Shown here piece by piece: positions 1 to 10,533 of a stretch of DNA of 64,000 nt. Under the pieces are notes generated by a model that was not told the DNA's origin, did not search any database, and saw only the letters and a list, made by a program, of their open reading frames with translations. Origin of the DNA: Enchytraeus crypticus. Its lineage: Eukaryota > Annelida > Clitellata > Enchytraeida > Enchytraeidae. The stretch lies in contig CAJHZI010000190.1 in NCBI GenBank assembly GCA_905160935.1, positions 465,501 to 529,500 on the forward strand, read 5' to 3'. How positions within the stretch are numbered: the stretch's first letter is position 1; every line of letters starts with the position of its first letter. Made by a program: the position numbers and the translations under genes.

Positions 1-1085
1 TATTTGGTGATAAAGTCGCCTTTTACGATGTTATAATAGGCACTATTGAAATAAAGTTGAAGATATTTATGTTGTTAATATACATTTTGCCTACAGAGTT
101 CAATATCAGTTTAAAGTTTCATATAATAGAAGACACTAGTCTATATACAGGTGTAATATCACTAGGTTCAATATAAATTAATTAACAATACTTCGATAAT
201 TAATAATAATTAAGTTACATAAAAGTAAACATCATATAAATTCATTAATTAATTTATTGATGAATAATTTTGAGGCCGAGAAGTGTAAATTAAATTAAAT
301 TTAGCTAGTTAGGTTGATTTATTATGCTATATACTGACTCTAATATCCAGCCTTATCTGACTTCAACTTTAATTAGGTGTGCAGCAGCAAGTAATTTTAA
401 CTTCCATTTTAAATTATCTAATTTATTTTAGTTAATTAACTGATAAAGTTTTGAAAATGAAAATTAGCAGTAAGTCCAATAGGCCTATCTATTTGCAAAT
501 TTACTTGCCATGCATACTAAGTTGCTCAGATTTTATAATTAGGCACTACATTTTTGAAAATGATAATAAATCGAACATTGACGAATTACTGAAATTGATT
601 AACTTTGAAGTTATATGTCCAACCTTAAACAAATTAGTTTGGTTAATGGTAACCCAGAAGTCAAAATATAACTTCATCAGAAATGAACAAATATCATGCT
701 TGCTCCTATAATAAGTTGCATGGCTTGTTGGCAAAAGCATTATCTTCAGACTATTCTTGTTTATATTTGTATGTAATGCTTTTTTCTTGAACACAGGACT
801 GGCTATATAAGACTATAAAAAATATTTTGAGAGAAGTATGTCAGAATTAATTTTATGGAAAGAGTTGCGAATTTCAAAAATCAGAATTGACTTCAAATCT
901 CTGATTTATGCATGACTTAATAGCAGAATTCGAGTTTTGAATACACGAAAGAAATTTTCCTAATTAATAGAGGCTCTGGAAGAATAAAACTCAGAAGAAT
1001 TAATTCAAAGTTTCGTCGTTTCTTCAGTATCTAAAGACTCACTTTATAGTTTCAAGAATTTTGGCCTTACTTGAAATCCAATAAT
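1..1085. other. AT-rich upstream region, no gene seen
   Basis: Long AT-rich stretch without a convincing exon; open frames here are short and resemble nothing I know. It should hold the promoter and 5' leader of the CD225 gene that starts at 1086, but I see no clear TATA box or initiator. One copy of the palindromic 9-mer TAGGCCTAT lies at 480. Confidence 0.5.
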
Positions 1086-1275
1086 ATGGCATCAAACGGG
1101 GAGAATGTACCCGTGATCGTGGTCTGTCCGGCCCCCCGGCCGGACACAAGGAGGGGTATGTCATACAGGAGGAAATCTATGGGTGATGGGAAGTTCATGG
1201 CTCAGATGATAATGGGCTGTGTAGTGGCAGTATGTTGCGGCTGTTTCTTTGGAATTGCAGCTCTATTGTTGGCTG
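1086..1275 (+). CDS. CD225/dispanin-like protein 1, exon 1
   Basis: First coding exon of a small two-pass membrane protein. The ATG at 1086 is the first in frame; the frame opens upstream only through non-ATG codons. The exon encodes a short, basic, proline-containing N-terminus (residues 1-37) and the first hydrophobic segment (about 38-63) with Cys residues C45, C50, C51 and C53, which in this family are often palmitoylated. It ends at a GTATGC donor in phase 1 (GCT G|GT). Joined to 3084-3271 it gives a 125-residue protein. The family (IFITM, PRRT, SynDIG, TMEM233 relatives) sits in plasma or endosomal membranes and affects membrane curvature, fusion or trafficking. Which subgroup this belongs to cannot be told from the sequence. 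Confidence 0.78.
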
Positions 1276-1530
1276 GTATGCATTATTAGCATTTTCTGTT
1301 CATCTTGATACCTGTGATATAATGCATGTGTTTACAGAATTACCTTGCCTAAGTTGTTGTTACAATATATATATATATGCCTTCCTTATTTTCTTCTAAT
1401 TCTTTGATTATAATTTTTATGAGTAGATCTATAGTCATTGCCTTTTTAAATTGCGCAATGATTATAGCAATGAATTGGAATAATCTTACATTACCTACTT
1501 TTATTCATTTCTGGGTTTATTCATCACTAA

Positions 1531-1597
1531 CTGGCCTGTGATTTGAATCCAGACCTCATGATTCTGAGGCACATGCTCTACCAATTTACCAAGCCCT
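1531..1597 (-). repeat. tRNA-like SINE remnant in intron
   Basis: On the minus strand a TGGTAGAGCATG box A and a GATTCAAAT box B lie at tRNA-like spacing, and the sequence between recalls an anticodon arm. Lies in the intron of CD225 gene 1. No full cloverleaf is evident, so it is read as a decayed tRNA-derived SINE head rather than a working tRNA. Confidence 0.5.
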
Positions 1598-2034
1598 GTC
1601 TCAGATGTGTACTGCTTATTTTTAGCCTTTATTGATAGGCGGCTTGACTCTTCTTTATTAATATAGTGCTGCTGAACATTTTGCTTAGACCAGCATTTTA
1701 TATATATTTATGTTGCTTTATAAACGAATTAGTGTTAAATTTATAATATATTACCTGTATTGAGTCAACCATGATCCAGACTAGACCAATCAAAGCTGCA
1801 CTTGTTATTTAAGTCTGTCTAAGATTATATAACATGCAGGTCTATAGTTTTCAATTGGTCTATCGACATCATGGTCGTGAATTTATGTAGTACAGAAATA
1901 GAAAAATTAAAGGCAATGGGAAATTAAAATTATTTTCATTTATTTACTCTGTGTTTGGGTATGAGAAATTGGGCTATGGTGAGAGTGAAGTAATACCGTT
2001 AGGGACGTAGAGTTGTAGAGTCCCGTGAATCGTT

Positions 2035-2172
2035 TCCTTTATTCTTGGACTGGTTTTCTGGATTTTGGAATTTGGACCTTCTTTTCTCTCACCCTGCCTA
2101 GATTTTTCTCAATAGTGCTCGATGTTGTTGTGGACGACAGTAGCACTATAATTATTGTTAGGTTATATTTTC
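2035..2172 (+). repeat. LINE-C (CR1/L2-like) 3' end fragment
   Basis: Matches the 3' untranslated end of the LINE-C copies at 46.2 kb and 42.2 kb: the CTGGATTTTGGAATTT motif, a TCAATAGTGCTCGATGTTGT segment and a GTAGCACTATAATTATTGTT end. Severely 5'-truncated; no coding part left. Confidence 0.7.
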
Positions 2173-2218
2173 AATTCTCTTCTAAGCTCTAGGCTCCATG
2201 CTACTATTTTATACTTCT

Positions 2219-2580
2219 TCTCAGTGCACTGCCAGGTGGCAGGTTCAAGGTACATATTCATACTCAAAGTCTGTTTTCTCGCTCCATAAGAGCACTCCTT
2301 AGATCAACATTTTAATCCCTTCACAAAGTCTATGCCTTATCCATACCTTATGTAGCCTATAGCTTGGGAAAAACACGGCTTCTGAGGTGGTTTCCCCTTG
2401 CCTTCCTCAGTTAGGTGGATTAATTACCATTTAATTCTTAGGGAAAATATTTCATGGTGAGGTGGGTCCCCTCTTGCAATCCTCAGCTCCTGCCTTTAGT
2501 CGCCTACGTACACGCGGCAGATTGTTTGCGGTTGCCCTATTCTGCAGTGGTCCAACCATACCCGAGCACAACACGGGGAA
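2219..2580 (-). repeat. SINE S3 copy (LINE-A tail)
   Basis: Read on the minus strand it starts with the shared S2/S3 head (CCCGTGTTGTG-like, here diverged, then a GCGTGTACGTAGGCGAC-like box), runs through a segment with GAGGTGGG and TTCCCAAGC motifs, and ends in TACC..GACCTGCCA and GGCAGTGCACTGAGA, the same 3' end as LINE-A. Lies in the intron of CD225 gene 1. Other copies: 13.7 kb, 52.5 kb, 62.9 kb and a partial one at 36.2 kb. Confidence 0.65.
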
Positions 2581-3083
2581 TATTATTATATACTAAGCAG
2601 TATTAATTAATGTTATAAGGGCGTAGATTTTCTAATGTTATCAGCCATTTTCTGCAAGTCGTTCTTATCTGTAGAATTGCAGATAAGAATAAAAAAATCG
2701 ATCTAAATAAAGTGGACCAGCCAATGGAGATTTAACGTGAAATTTAGGCTTGTGATTGATTATTTAAAGCATTACTTTTTTGTGTCAAATATAGGGAAAT
2801 AAACCAAATAAAAATTACACATTGTTGTTAGTTGATTAACGGGATACTGATGAACTTAATTGTAGATTATCTCAGAATACATAATTTTAAAGTTCAATAC
2901 CACGTTAAAGTGTGACAAAGACATACCCATTGTTATCCAACTAACTTGGTAGTCAACATATACCTGGATAATAGTTGAATACTAGAAGGCTATTTGTATG
3001 AATGTGCCCCTTTGACATGATGCATGTTACAAAACATTAGTACATGATATACTAATGTTGTTAATGATGTTTATTCGTTCCAG

Positions 3084-3271
3084 TGTTTGCTGGCAGAAAG
3101 GCTTCCGATGGAGATGATGATGGAGCCAGAAAGTTTGGGCGATGGTCCTATGCAGTGTCAATCATGGGCATTGCTGTCGGAAGTATCATCATCGTGGCCA
3201 TTATTGTTTGCATTAGCGTGAAGCCACGCTTTGGACTGCCTACAAATATCTATAGTGGCCCGGTTGGATAG
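3084..3271 (+). CDS. CD225/dispanin-like protein 1, exon 2 (C-terminal)
   Basis: Second and last coding exon. The acceptor is TTCCAG followed by TG TTT GCT, which completes the phase-1 codon from exon 1 as valine. It encodes the intracellular loop typical of the CD225 domain (residues 64-84, with AGRKAS and GARKFGRWSYA), the second membrane helix (about 85-109) and a short 16-residue tail, stopping with TAG. The pattern of helix, small-residue loop with basic and Ala-rich positions, then helix is what marks the family; sequence identity to any named member is low. AATAAA at 3851 is the nearest polyadenylation signal seen, which would imply a long 3' UTR. Confidence 0.75.
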
Positions 3272-4504
3272 ATTCACAGAGAGCATTCATTCCTGGAAAG
3301 GGGAAATGGCGTGGTCAGCGCTCTAAATAATTCTTCTTTTAAAACATAATGGACAACGTACTTGCTCGTTTGTCTTTAATTGAAGAGAATCGAAAATTGA
3401 AGTTAAAGGAGAATTAATTAATATGAGATTATTTAGTACCGTATTCTGTCGCTGACAGTTTAGCTGCTTTCGGCACTTTGTTGCTTAATTCTTAATTTCA
3501 AATTTGTGAGGCATTTGGATTAGCCTAAGCTACTTTACTCGTACTATTTTCCAAATTCGATCTTTTACCATCCTTACACCAACAAAGGAAAAACGTCTAA
3601 TGGACATTCTTATTTCAGAATTTTATTCAAATACAGCGCTTTTGAAGTTATGACCCTCTTGCCTGCATAGTTTATCAAAAATATTTTTCTGAATCGTCAA
3701 ACAGATCTGTCATTGTAAATGAATCTGAATTATAAATTTAAGAGCCTGCTACATACGATATTTACTTTTTTATTTTTATGTTTATAACTTACGAACAGTC
3801 TTTGTGAAATTGGCAGAATGAAAACTATTTATCAGTAGATTCGACGTCTTGTAATAAACTCTAAACATGTACGATTAAAACTTTACAATCGAAATAATTT
3901 GGAAATTCAAGCGTTAGACGGAATGCAGTATTGCATATTTGTTATACAGAAAGACTACAGTGATCGATTTTAGCATGCTTGTGTAAATAGTTGACCTCGT
4001 GTTATATTAATTAATGCCCAGTAGTAAACTGCAGTAAATTACAGTTTTAAATAGCAATAATTAATTTCCCCTGTTGTTTCTGGAAAATTGCAACTTTTGT
4101 GAATATTTAAAAGATCTGAATGTAATAAATCTGATTGATAGCAAAAGCCATCACAGCTAAATCAAGCGCACCAATGCACTGCAAGTGATGAACTAATATA
4201 TAAAACGCAACTTTTAGCCATTCTTTATGCACTTCATAGAGGATTTGGCGACTTATGTTTTGTATGGCACCTAATGGCAATGCCAATGGCTGAAATGGTC
4301 ATATGTTTATTCATCTATGTGTGTTTATTTATCCTACATTATCCTTAGTTGTTAATGTATCATAGCTTTAGATATTGGACTATGTCATATCAGTTGATTA
4401 AATTTCTAGCCATTAAAGATATAACATATCGTATTCTCTTTGTGAAATTAAAATGCTGCTCTTAAACGATAACCATGTGCTCATGGCTCAAATTTCTGTT
4501 CTGA
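3272..4504. other. 3' flank of CD225 gene 1, no gene seen
   Basis: AT-rich, no exon-like open frame. AATAAA at 3851 and another near 4122 could end the CD225 transcript. Confidence 0.4.
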
Positions 4505-4612
4505 AATAAAAAAGCTGGTAAAGCAAATTTTAATGTCAGTTTCCTCACTCGAATGCGATGTCAGTGGCGGGCGATCCCAGGATTTGAATTCTGCACAAAT
4601 TGAACTGCGGTA
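4505..4612 (-). repeat. SINE S1b copy
   Basis: Minus strand shows a box-B-like GAATTCAAATCCTGGGATCG, then CGCCCGCCACTGACATCGCA and TTCGAGTGAGGAAACTGACA, then a tail with AGCTTTTTTA. The same order occurs at 18.1, 27.4, 40.6, 41.4 and 44.9 kb. Confidence 0.65.
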
Positions 4613-5073
4613 GAAAAATATAGCAACTTTTTTACTTTACGTTATTATTAGTAAAACGTAAGAATTGATAAAATTATCCAGAATTAGAAACCCTTTGTGA
4701 CAGTTTTGATTGATCACTGAGATTACTAGTGACAGCTATTAACTGTCTGTCTAGTAATGGGTCCATCAAGTCATTAAGCATGGATTTATAGTGTCATCAT
4801 GGCCAATGAAACTAATCATTTTATCAATCAAGATTTATCCAACGACCGGTTCATGGCTCGTAGGTCTAAGTCGATGTCGAAATTATTCCTCCAATTCCGC
4901 TTTTAATTCATTCTTTATGCGAATTAGTCTTATGGAAATAAGACTTAATTAATAGTCTTATAATATAGTTTTATGTGCTTGATGCATATTATATTAATGT
5001 AAAATCTAACGAATTTAACTTTCATTTCGGTACATATGAATAAGACTAGATCAGTATCAATCAATAAATATAA

Positions 5074-5118
5074 ATTTAACGTCGGGTTCCTCATCATAAA
5101 ACAATGTCAAGGACGTCT
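5074..5118 (-). repeat. SINE S1a 3' tail fragment
   Basis: Minus strand carries GACGTCCTTGACATTG and a GAGGAACCCGACGTTAAA end, as in the S1a copies at 8.8 and 14.6 kb. Only the 3' end is recognisable. Confidence 0.5.
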
Positions 5119-5288
5119 CTTGAATACTCTGCGCAAAGAGACGCCAAAACAGTACATGATGACGACTAAGAGCGAAAATAAAGCGAGATCAAGACAGTGC
5201 AAGTCCAAGATCTGAGAAAGCTCTGAGATTGGATCGCAAACCTTTGATTCCAGCGAGAAAATCTAAATCAATGCTCTAGATGTAATAC

Positions 5289-5292
<4 letters not shown>

Positions 5293-5323
<31 letters not shown>

Positions 5324-5338
5324 TTATTTATTTATTTT
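5293..5338. repeat. (TA)n and (TTTA)n microsatellite
   Basis: A run of TA dinucleotides passes directly into TTTA tetranucleotides. Confidence 0.9.
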
Positions 5339-5356
5339 TTCCATTCGTCAATGTAT

Positions 5357-5542
5357 ATTTTTGGCAGTGGCGTAGCCAGGATTTTGTCTTGGGGGAGGCA
5401 CTTGAATCTTGGGGGAGGCACTTTGGGGACGTCCACACTTTATGCAATGTTTGCACTTATTATTTTGGCCATAATAAAACTTTAATATGACATATTGGAG
5501 GGGGCACATGCCCCTCCCCCTCGCTACGCCACTGATTTTTGG
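5357..5542. mobile_element. hAT-type MITE with 8-bp target duplication
   Basis: A 170-bp element (5365-5534) begins CAGTGGCGTAGCCAGG and ends CCTCGCTACGCCACTG, i.e. terminal inverted repeats of about 14-16 bp. It is flanked on both sides by the identical 8-mer ATTTTTGG (5357-5364 and 5535-5542), the target duplication size of hAT elements. It has no coding capacity. A partial relative lies at 44.25 kb. Confidence 0.88.
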
Positions 5543-6304
5543 GGAGTAAAGTGCGATCTGATTCAAAAATAAATTTAATTTTGTATTTTTCGATCTTAGC
5601 ATAATAGATTTAGTGAAGTAGACCTAATTCTTTTAAATTGAACCTTGTCAGTAGTCTCATGCCTTTCTGGCAAACGTGTTGACTCTTCGGCCATTCAATC
5701 GGTAAATAGTTTCAATCTTCTACTCATTTATTAAGTATAGTTCACTCGCTTATGAGATAATTGAAATTAGAGAAATTAATTGCCTCCTATAGCAAAATTC
5801 TTTTATTAAATAAATCAACAATATCTATAAATAAATAACGTCATCATACTCGTAAAATCAACTTCAATTACTTATTAAAATAGCCTCCTAATTTCTATTA
5901 TTAAAGTTATCTAAATTGCAATTCAAAAGACTACCATGTATTATTAGGTTATTAATTTGTTTATAATTATTAATTAGAATTATTCTAAGCCAAATTCACT
6001 AAGATTCGACAGGTTTTAAATAAAGGCTCCGACTGACAAAAGGCAGCAATAGTCTCATATCTTCCATCGTTTCTCGATAATAACTTAAGTCAGATAAATA
6101 ATTATATTTATGTAAACAGTAGCTTCAGTACACAAAGCTCAGAGTTGATATGGTAACGTACATTTTCATATAAAGTTATAGATATTGATTTACATACGAG
6201 CTATTGAATAATTTGAATTAGTTGGTTGAATTAGTTTGAGTTTTATTAGAACTAAATGAGAAATTGAGACACTTTAATAACTCCATTGATTTTCAACATC
6301 TCTG
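5543..6304. other. AT-rich spacer, no gene seen
   Basis: Spacer between the MITE and the second CD225 gene. No exon, RNA gene or recognisable repeat apart from general AT-rich sequence. Confidence 0.45.
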
Positions 6305-6362
6305 TAGCTGAAATAGGATTTGAACCCAAGCCTTCGTAAATAGGCCTATACCACAACAAACA
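6305..6362 (-). repeat. tRNA-like box-B remnant
   Basis: Minus strand contains GGGTTCAAATCCTATT, a good Pol III box B; box A is not clear. Probably a decayed SINE head. The match includes a TAGGCCTAT motif at 6341. Confidence 0.35.
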
Positions 6363-6637
6363 AAGAGTGTAGGTCTTTTCTATAATAAAGATCCAAAATG
6401 TATTCAAACAAGCGGCCTTGTGTGGTTCTGTGTATAAAATAAATATTGTGATACCAAAACTGTCTTATTGCAAGAAAAAATTACTTTGTCTGCAATTGTA
6501 CGGTAAATCAAGTTTTCATTTAGAATATTTCAACTCGTGTCAAAGCACATATTTTATGGTACACTGTAAAATTAAATAGCCTAAATGAGTAGCAATAAAT
6601 TGCGTAGGTAACATTATTTTCAATGGTATGAAACTAA

Positions 6638-7094
6638 ATGGGAACAAATTCATCGAAGAGAAATTCAACATTTCCAATGCCGAACGAATCTCCGGTAAAC
6701 ACCGCTGTTCAGAGCGCACCGCAGGCTCCAAATCATTCAGAATCTTTACCAACGTCCCAAAGTCCACAACACAGGCAGAATCCACCAGCGGATATCCATC
6801 CTCAATCGACTCCTTCGTCGAATCCACCTCCATACCAGCCTTCAGAGACCACCAACCCACGCCAACCTCCACCTCCACCCGGATACTACGTGTATTACGA
6901 GAGGGGTAACGTGGTCTACCTGAGTTCTGATGGGGCCCCTCGGAGAGAAGAGGTTGCAGTCATTGTAGCAGCACCGGCTCCGCCCAGTGAGGAGGAACTA
7001 TATCTGGATCACCTGTGGTGCGCCATCATCCTCGCCTGTGTCTCTGTTCTGTTCTGCGGAGTCGTCTTCGGATTGATCGCCTTCATTCTGTCGT
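6638..7094 (+). CDS. CD225/dispanin-like protein 2, exon 1 (proline-rich)
   Basis: First coding exon of a second two-pass CD225-type protein, tandem to gene 1 and on the same strand. Residues 1-127 form a Pro/Ser/Asn-rich cytosolic tail. It begins MGTNSSK, which fits an N-myristoylation signal (Gly2, Ser6). A PPPY motif (residues 63-66) is the kind of site bound by WW domains of NEDD4-type ubiquitin ligases, as known for IFITM proteins, and a polyproline run follows (about 77-81). The CD225 domain starts at LYLDHLWCAI (121-130), with the first helix about 126-152. The exon ends in phase 1 at TCG T|GTATGT. Joined to 8274-8434 the protein has 205 residues. Myristoylation and ligase binding are inferred from motifs only. 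Confidence 0.82.
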
Positions 7095-7667
7095 GTATGT
7101 GGTCAATTATAGCCTAATAGCGATAAAAATCGGAATTATTATTATTATTTTGTAAATTTTTTTTACCGCGGTGTAAAGAACCTGAGGTTTGATAAAAACG
7201 ATTCAAGCAATACGTGCTGAATCGCCGCCCGGCTACTCGAGGTCATCAATCGGCTTATTATTATTATTAACAATGAAAACTTATACAGCAGTGTCATGGC
7301 CGAACTCGGTCTTCGAGACTACTTTACAGAAAGAGTTCAATAATAATAGTAAACTAAATACTAATTACATTTAAATTATTATCTAAAGTAGTAAAAAATG
7401 TCAAGAATGAGCAAATTCTTGACATTTAAAAAATTTAAATTTAAATTTTTACACGAGTAAAAATTTAAAGTTGTAAAACTTGCTTTAGCAATATCTTCTA
7501 GACTTTCCAGAAATTCTCCCCTCAGCTGTAAAGGGCTGGTTGCAAGGGTGCTGTGGATTCTTATTAATCTCTTATCTAGCATAAAAGCATAAAAGTAAGA
7601 ATTACTGGTCTGAAAATCCCACCCGCCATATTTACAGAGGTTAATATTCAGTGTCCATCCCTTCTCT

Positions 7668-7790
7668 CTCTCTCTCTTTTAGTGCACTGCCTACTGGCAG
7701 GTCCATGATATATAACGCCTCTACTCATCTCTATCTTCCGTCTTTCTATTCATGTCCACATACGAGTGGATCTTTAAATTATTTATAACA
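7668..7790 (-). repeat. LINE-A 3' end fragment in intron
   Basis: Reverse complement ends GGACCTGCCAGTAGGCAGTG and CACTAAAAGAGA with an upstream GGCGTTATATA, identical in order to the 3' ends of LINE-A at 27.95 and 60.7 kb. Lies in the intron of CD225 gene 2. Confidence 0.75.
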
Positions 7791-7873
7791 TTCGTTTGAT
7801 TGACATTAACATTAAACATTCCTTAACAGTCCACCCCTTATAGACTCCAAAACTTGAACCCTATATCATTAAC

Positions 7874-7922
7874 CCTAAATCATGAACCCATAATCATAAC
7901 CAGGCAGGGTTCATGATTTAGG
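7874..7922. other. Perfect 16-bp inverted repeat
   Basis: CCTAAATCATGAACCC at 7874-7889 is exactly reverse-complemented at 7907-7922, with a 17-base loop. Further partial copies of the same words lie on both sides (about 7845-7985), giving a locally palindromic patch in the intron. Confidence 0.8.
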
Positions 7923-8273
7923 ATTAATCTCGTTTTAGGCTTATCCTAATCATGAACCATAAATCTTTAAACCTAAAGCATGAACTTTAAAAGTTGAAAA
8001 AATGTGAATAATTATTACTTTAGTGAAATTTGATAATATTGTATCATTCATTTTCGTGAGCTCTATATAACCTGCTGTATTAAGTTAAAAGACTCTATCA
8101 AAATACTATGATTTCATTATATCAAATAGCCGCTTTTCATATATTTGAGTCTTTATTTTAAATACACTGTTCTATTGTTCTGTCCATTACTTAGTAGCCT
8201 AATCGCTGCTTTTAGTAAATAATATTTATTAAAATTGTCTTTACTGGACAAATGTCATTTACATATTTTTCAG

Positions 8274-8434
8274 TGCTTGCCATGGAGAAGGCCAGTCAAG
8301 GACGATACCAGGAAGCTAGAAGACTAATCGTCATTTCTTTCATCATCTCTTGCATCGGCATGACGGTGGGACTTATCGTAATAATAGTCGTCATCAACTA
8401 TTCTTATCGTCGAGGGCCTCGCTATCCTTATTAG
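8274..8434 (+). CDS. CD225/dispanin-like protein 2, exon 2 (C-terminal)
   Basis: The acceptor is TTTTTCAG; the exon starts TG CTT GCC and completes a Leu codon with the T left by exon 1. It encodes the loop (LAMEKASQGRYQEARRL), where ASQGRYQEAR closely follows the CD225 pattern of a small residue, glycine and a basic/acidic helix before helix 2, then the second membrane helix (residues about 170-193) and a short basic tail, stop TAG. The intron has the same phase and the same place in the domain as in gene 1, so the two genes look like tandem duplicates that have diverged strongly in the N-terminal tail. Confidence 0.82.
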
Positions 8435-8530
8435 ACTAAAATCTTACGCTCATTCGAGACCGATACGCAGGAAATTGACGCACGTGGTTTAATTGCATGA
8501 TGATGTTAGACGTGGAATTGTCCATTGTTT

Positions 8531-8765
8531 TCCGGTCATCTCATATGGTCATCTGGTAAAGTGATCATTTGGTCATCTGGTCAAGTGATCATTTGGTGAT
8601 ATGATCAAGTGATCATTTGGTGATATGGTCAAGTGATAATTTGGTGATCTGATTAAGTGATCATTTGGTGGTATGATAAAGTGATCATTTAGTGATATGA
8701 TCAAGTGATCATTTTAGTCATCTCGTCAAGTGACCATTCGGTGATATGGTCAAGTGGTCATAGTG
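8531..8765. repeat. 24-bp tandem repeat, about 9 units
   Basis: Units of the type GGTGATATGATCAAGTGATC plus ATTT, some with GGTCATCTGG at the start. Each holds the palindrome TGATCA. It lies directly after the second CD225 gene. Confidence 0.9.
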
Positions 8766-8775
8766 ATGTGTTATG

Positions 8776-8840
8776 TTGGGAACGTCCCTGACATCATCCC
8801 TGGATGAGGAAGCGGACGTTAAACCTTTATTATTATTATA
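8776..8840 (+). repeat. SINE S1a 3' end
   Basis: AACGTCCCTGACATCATCCC, then GGATGAGGAAGCGGACGTTA and AACC with an ATT-repeat tail. This is the clearest form of the S1a 3' end. Confidence 0.7.
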
Positions 8841-10040
8841 GCTAGCGCTTTAATTCCAATAATAGTCAGCAGTTGTCGAAATGAGCTTTAATGTGCAAAG
8901 GTTGAGTCTATTTCTGCAGCAGTTTGTTTAAATCTAAAGATAAATTAACGTCAAGCATATTTTATTGAAATATATTCTACAGCTTAAGTTAAAAAGAATA
9001 TTAAAGTAAAATATACATGTAATTCGTAAAGATAATTAGGCCTATATAGCTGAGTAAGTTCGTAGTATACGAAGTACATATTGTAAGAAAGTCTTAGACC
9101 AAATATGTTTCTGATGCAAAGAGCTGGAAGCTCTTGTCTATTGTTAATTTATTAAGCAACAATCTCTCACTTTAAATGAACAGTGCTTGGTTAGTAAAAG
9201 AATTTAGTAAACACAAATAAAGGAGTTAATTGGAGTTATTAATCAAAAACAATAGAGAAACATTAGGATCACGGGGTCTTAGGATATATGTGTAGCATTA
9301 GTACTCAAAAGAAAACTAATCATACACAATTCAGTGTGAAATAAATAATTCGGAAACTAATTGAAGTATCCTGTCCTTAACCCTGTAGGTCTATTTCTTT
9401 ATGTCTTTGAAGTGCAGTGCCTCAAAAGATCTAACATATATTTTATGGATACTAATTAATTAGTGAATATCTACTGGTGATTACTGATTACTAGCTGTTA
9501 CATGTACTCGACGAAACAAGGTTACATGGTATATATTCATGTTCACAGAAACACGGACGTTAAGAAAGGAGGATATTAGAAAACTAAAAGCGTAGTTAAC
9601 TCTATATGTCTATTTTGCAGTAAATCAGACACAAAACAGGAATGGCATTCCCTATAATTAATAGGCCTATATTATTAGAAGTAAACTAAAAGATGACATT
9701 CAGCTGTTTAAATTGTAATTAGACAAACACTTGCACAACAGACTAATACATCGATAAACCGTAAATAGCTTTTATAATAATAGCGTGCCTAACTTCTCAT
9801 CTCTGTACAAGCATCAAATTTCACTTAACAACAATGTAGAACTCTGTGAGCCTCTAAATGAGAATATATAACAATATTGAGCAATATAACTGTCAACATG
9901 ACATTTCAAATCTCGATTATTTCTAATCTCATCTATTTCTGATCTCACTTATTTATTAGTAGAGTTGACTGGGCGCATAATTTATAGTCTCATCACGATT
10001 CTCAGTCGTCGATACAATCTCTCCGGACAATAGAATTATA
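8841..10040. other. AT-rich spacer, no gene seen
   Basis: No exon or clear repeat. It holds two exact TAGGCCTAT palindromes (9037 and 9662). Confidence 0.45.
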
Positions 10041-10105
10041 ATAAATAATAATAATAAAGGTTTAACGTCCGTTTCCTCATCCAGGGATGATGTCAAGGAC
10101 GTCAA
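10041..10105 (-). repeat. SINE S1a 3' end (reverse)
   Basis: ATT-repeat tail followed on the minus strand by GGTTTAACGTCC in reverse, GTTTCCTCATCCAGGGATGA and GTCAAGGACGTC. It runs into the 29-bp tandem repeat that starts inside its GACGT motif. Confidence 0.7.
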
Positions 10106-10205
10106 TAAAGATTAAGAGTATGTCAGGACGTTAATAAAGATTAAGAGTATGTCAGGACGTTAATAAAGATTAAGAGTATGTCAGGACGTTAATAAAGATT
10201 AAAGG
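10098..10205. repeat. 29-bp tandem repeat, nearly 4 units
   Basis: Unit GACGTTAATAAAGATTAAGA plus GTATGTCAG, start points spaced exactly 29 bp (10098, 10127, 10156). The first unit overlaps the GACGTC of the adjoining SINE, so the array appears to have grown from the SINE edge. Confidence 0.92.
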
Positions 10206-10533
10206 TTAAATACATATTACACAGAAACGATCACTCAATTTATGATCAATAACTATACATATCACACAACGAACTTAAACCGTTAAACAGTTGGTAATCC
10301 ATTATCCATTTACCGATCCTGTTTAAGTCCTAGATTATACTCTCTGAACGCATCGAAGGGTATTCCGATAATCGAACCCACATGAGTACGATTCAACTCA
10401 AAATCGGTACTGAAACTTTATGATGTTATCTGAGGCTCTACACACTGAACTATTAGTACATGTAAAGTATCTAGAAGTCTAGAATTATACGTAGATATAG
10501 AATATTAGTTTCTATCTTCCTCTTAAACTATTG

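Noticed and set aside
8531-8765. Array resembling a CRISPR array
   Set aside because: Units are adjacent and near-identical with no unique spacers, and the genome is animal. The same applies to the arrays at 18.5 and 32.2 kb.
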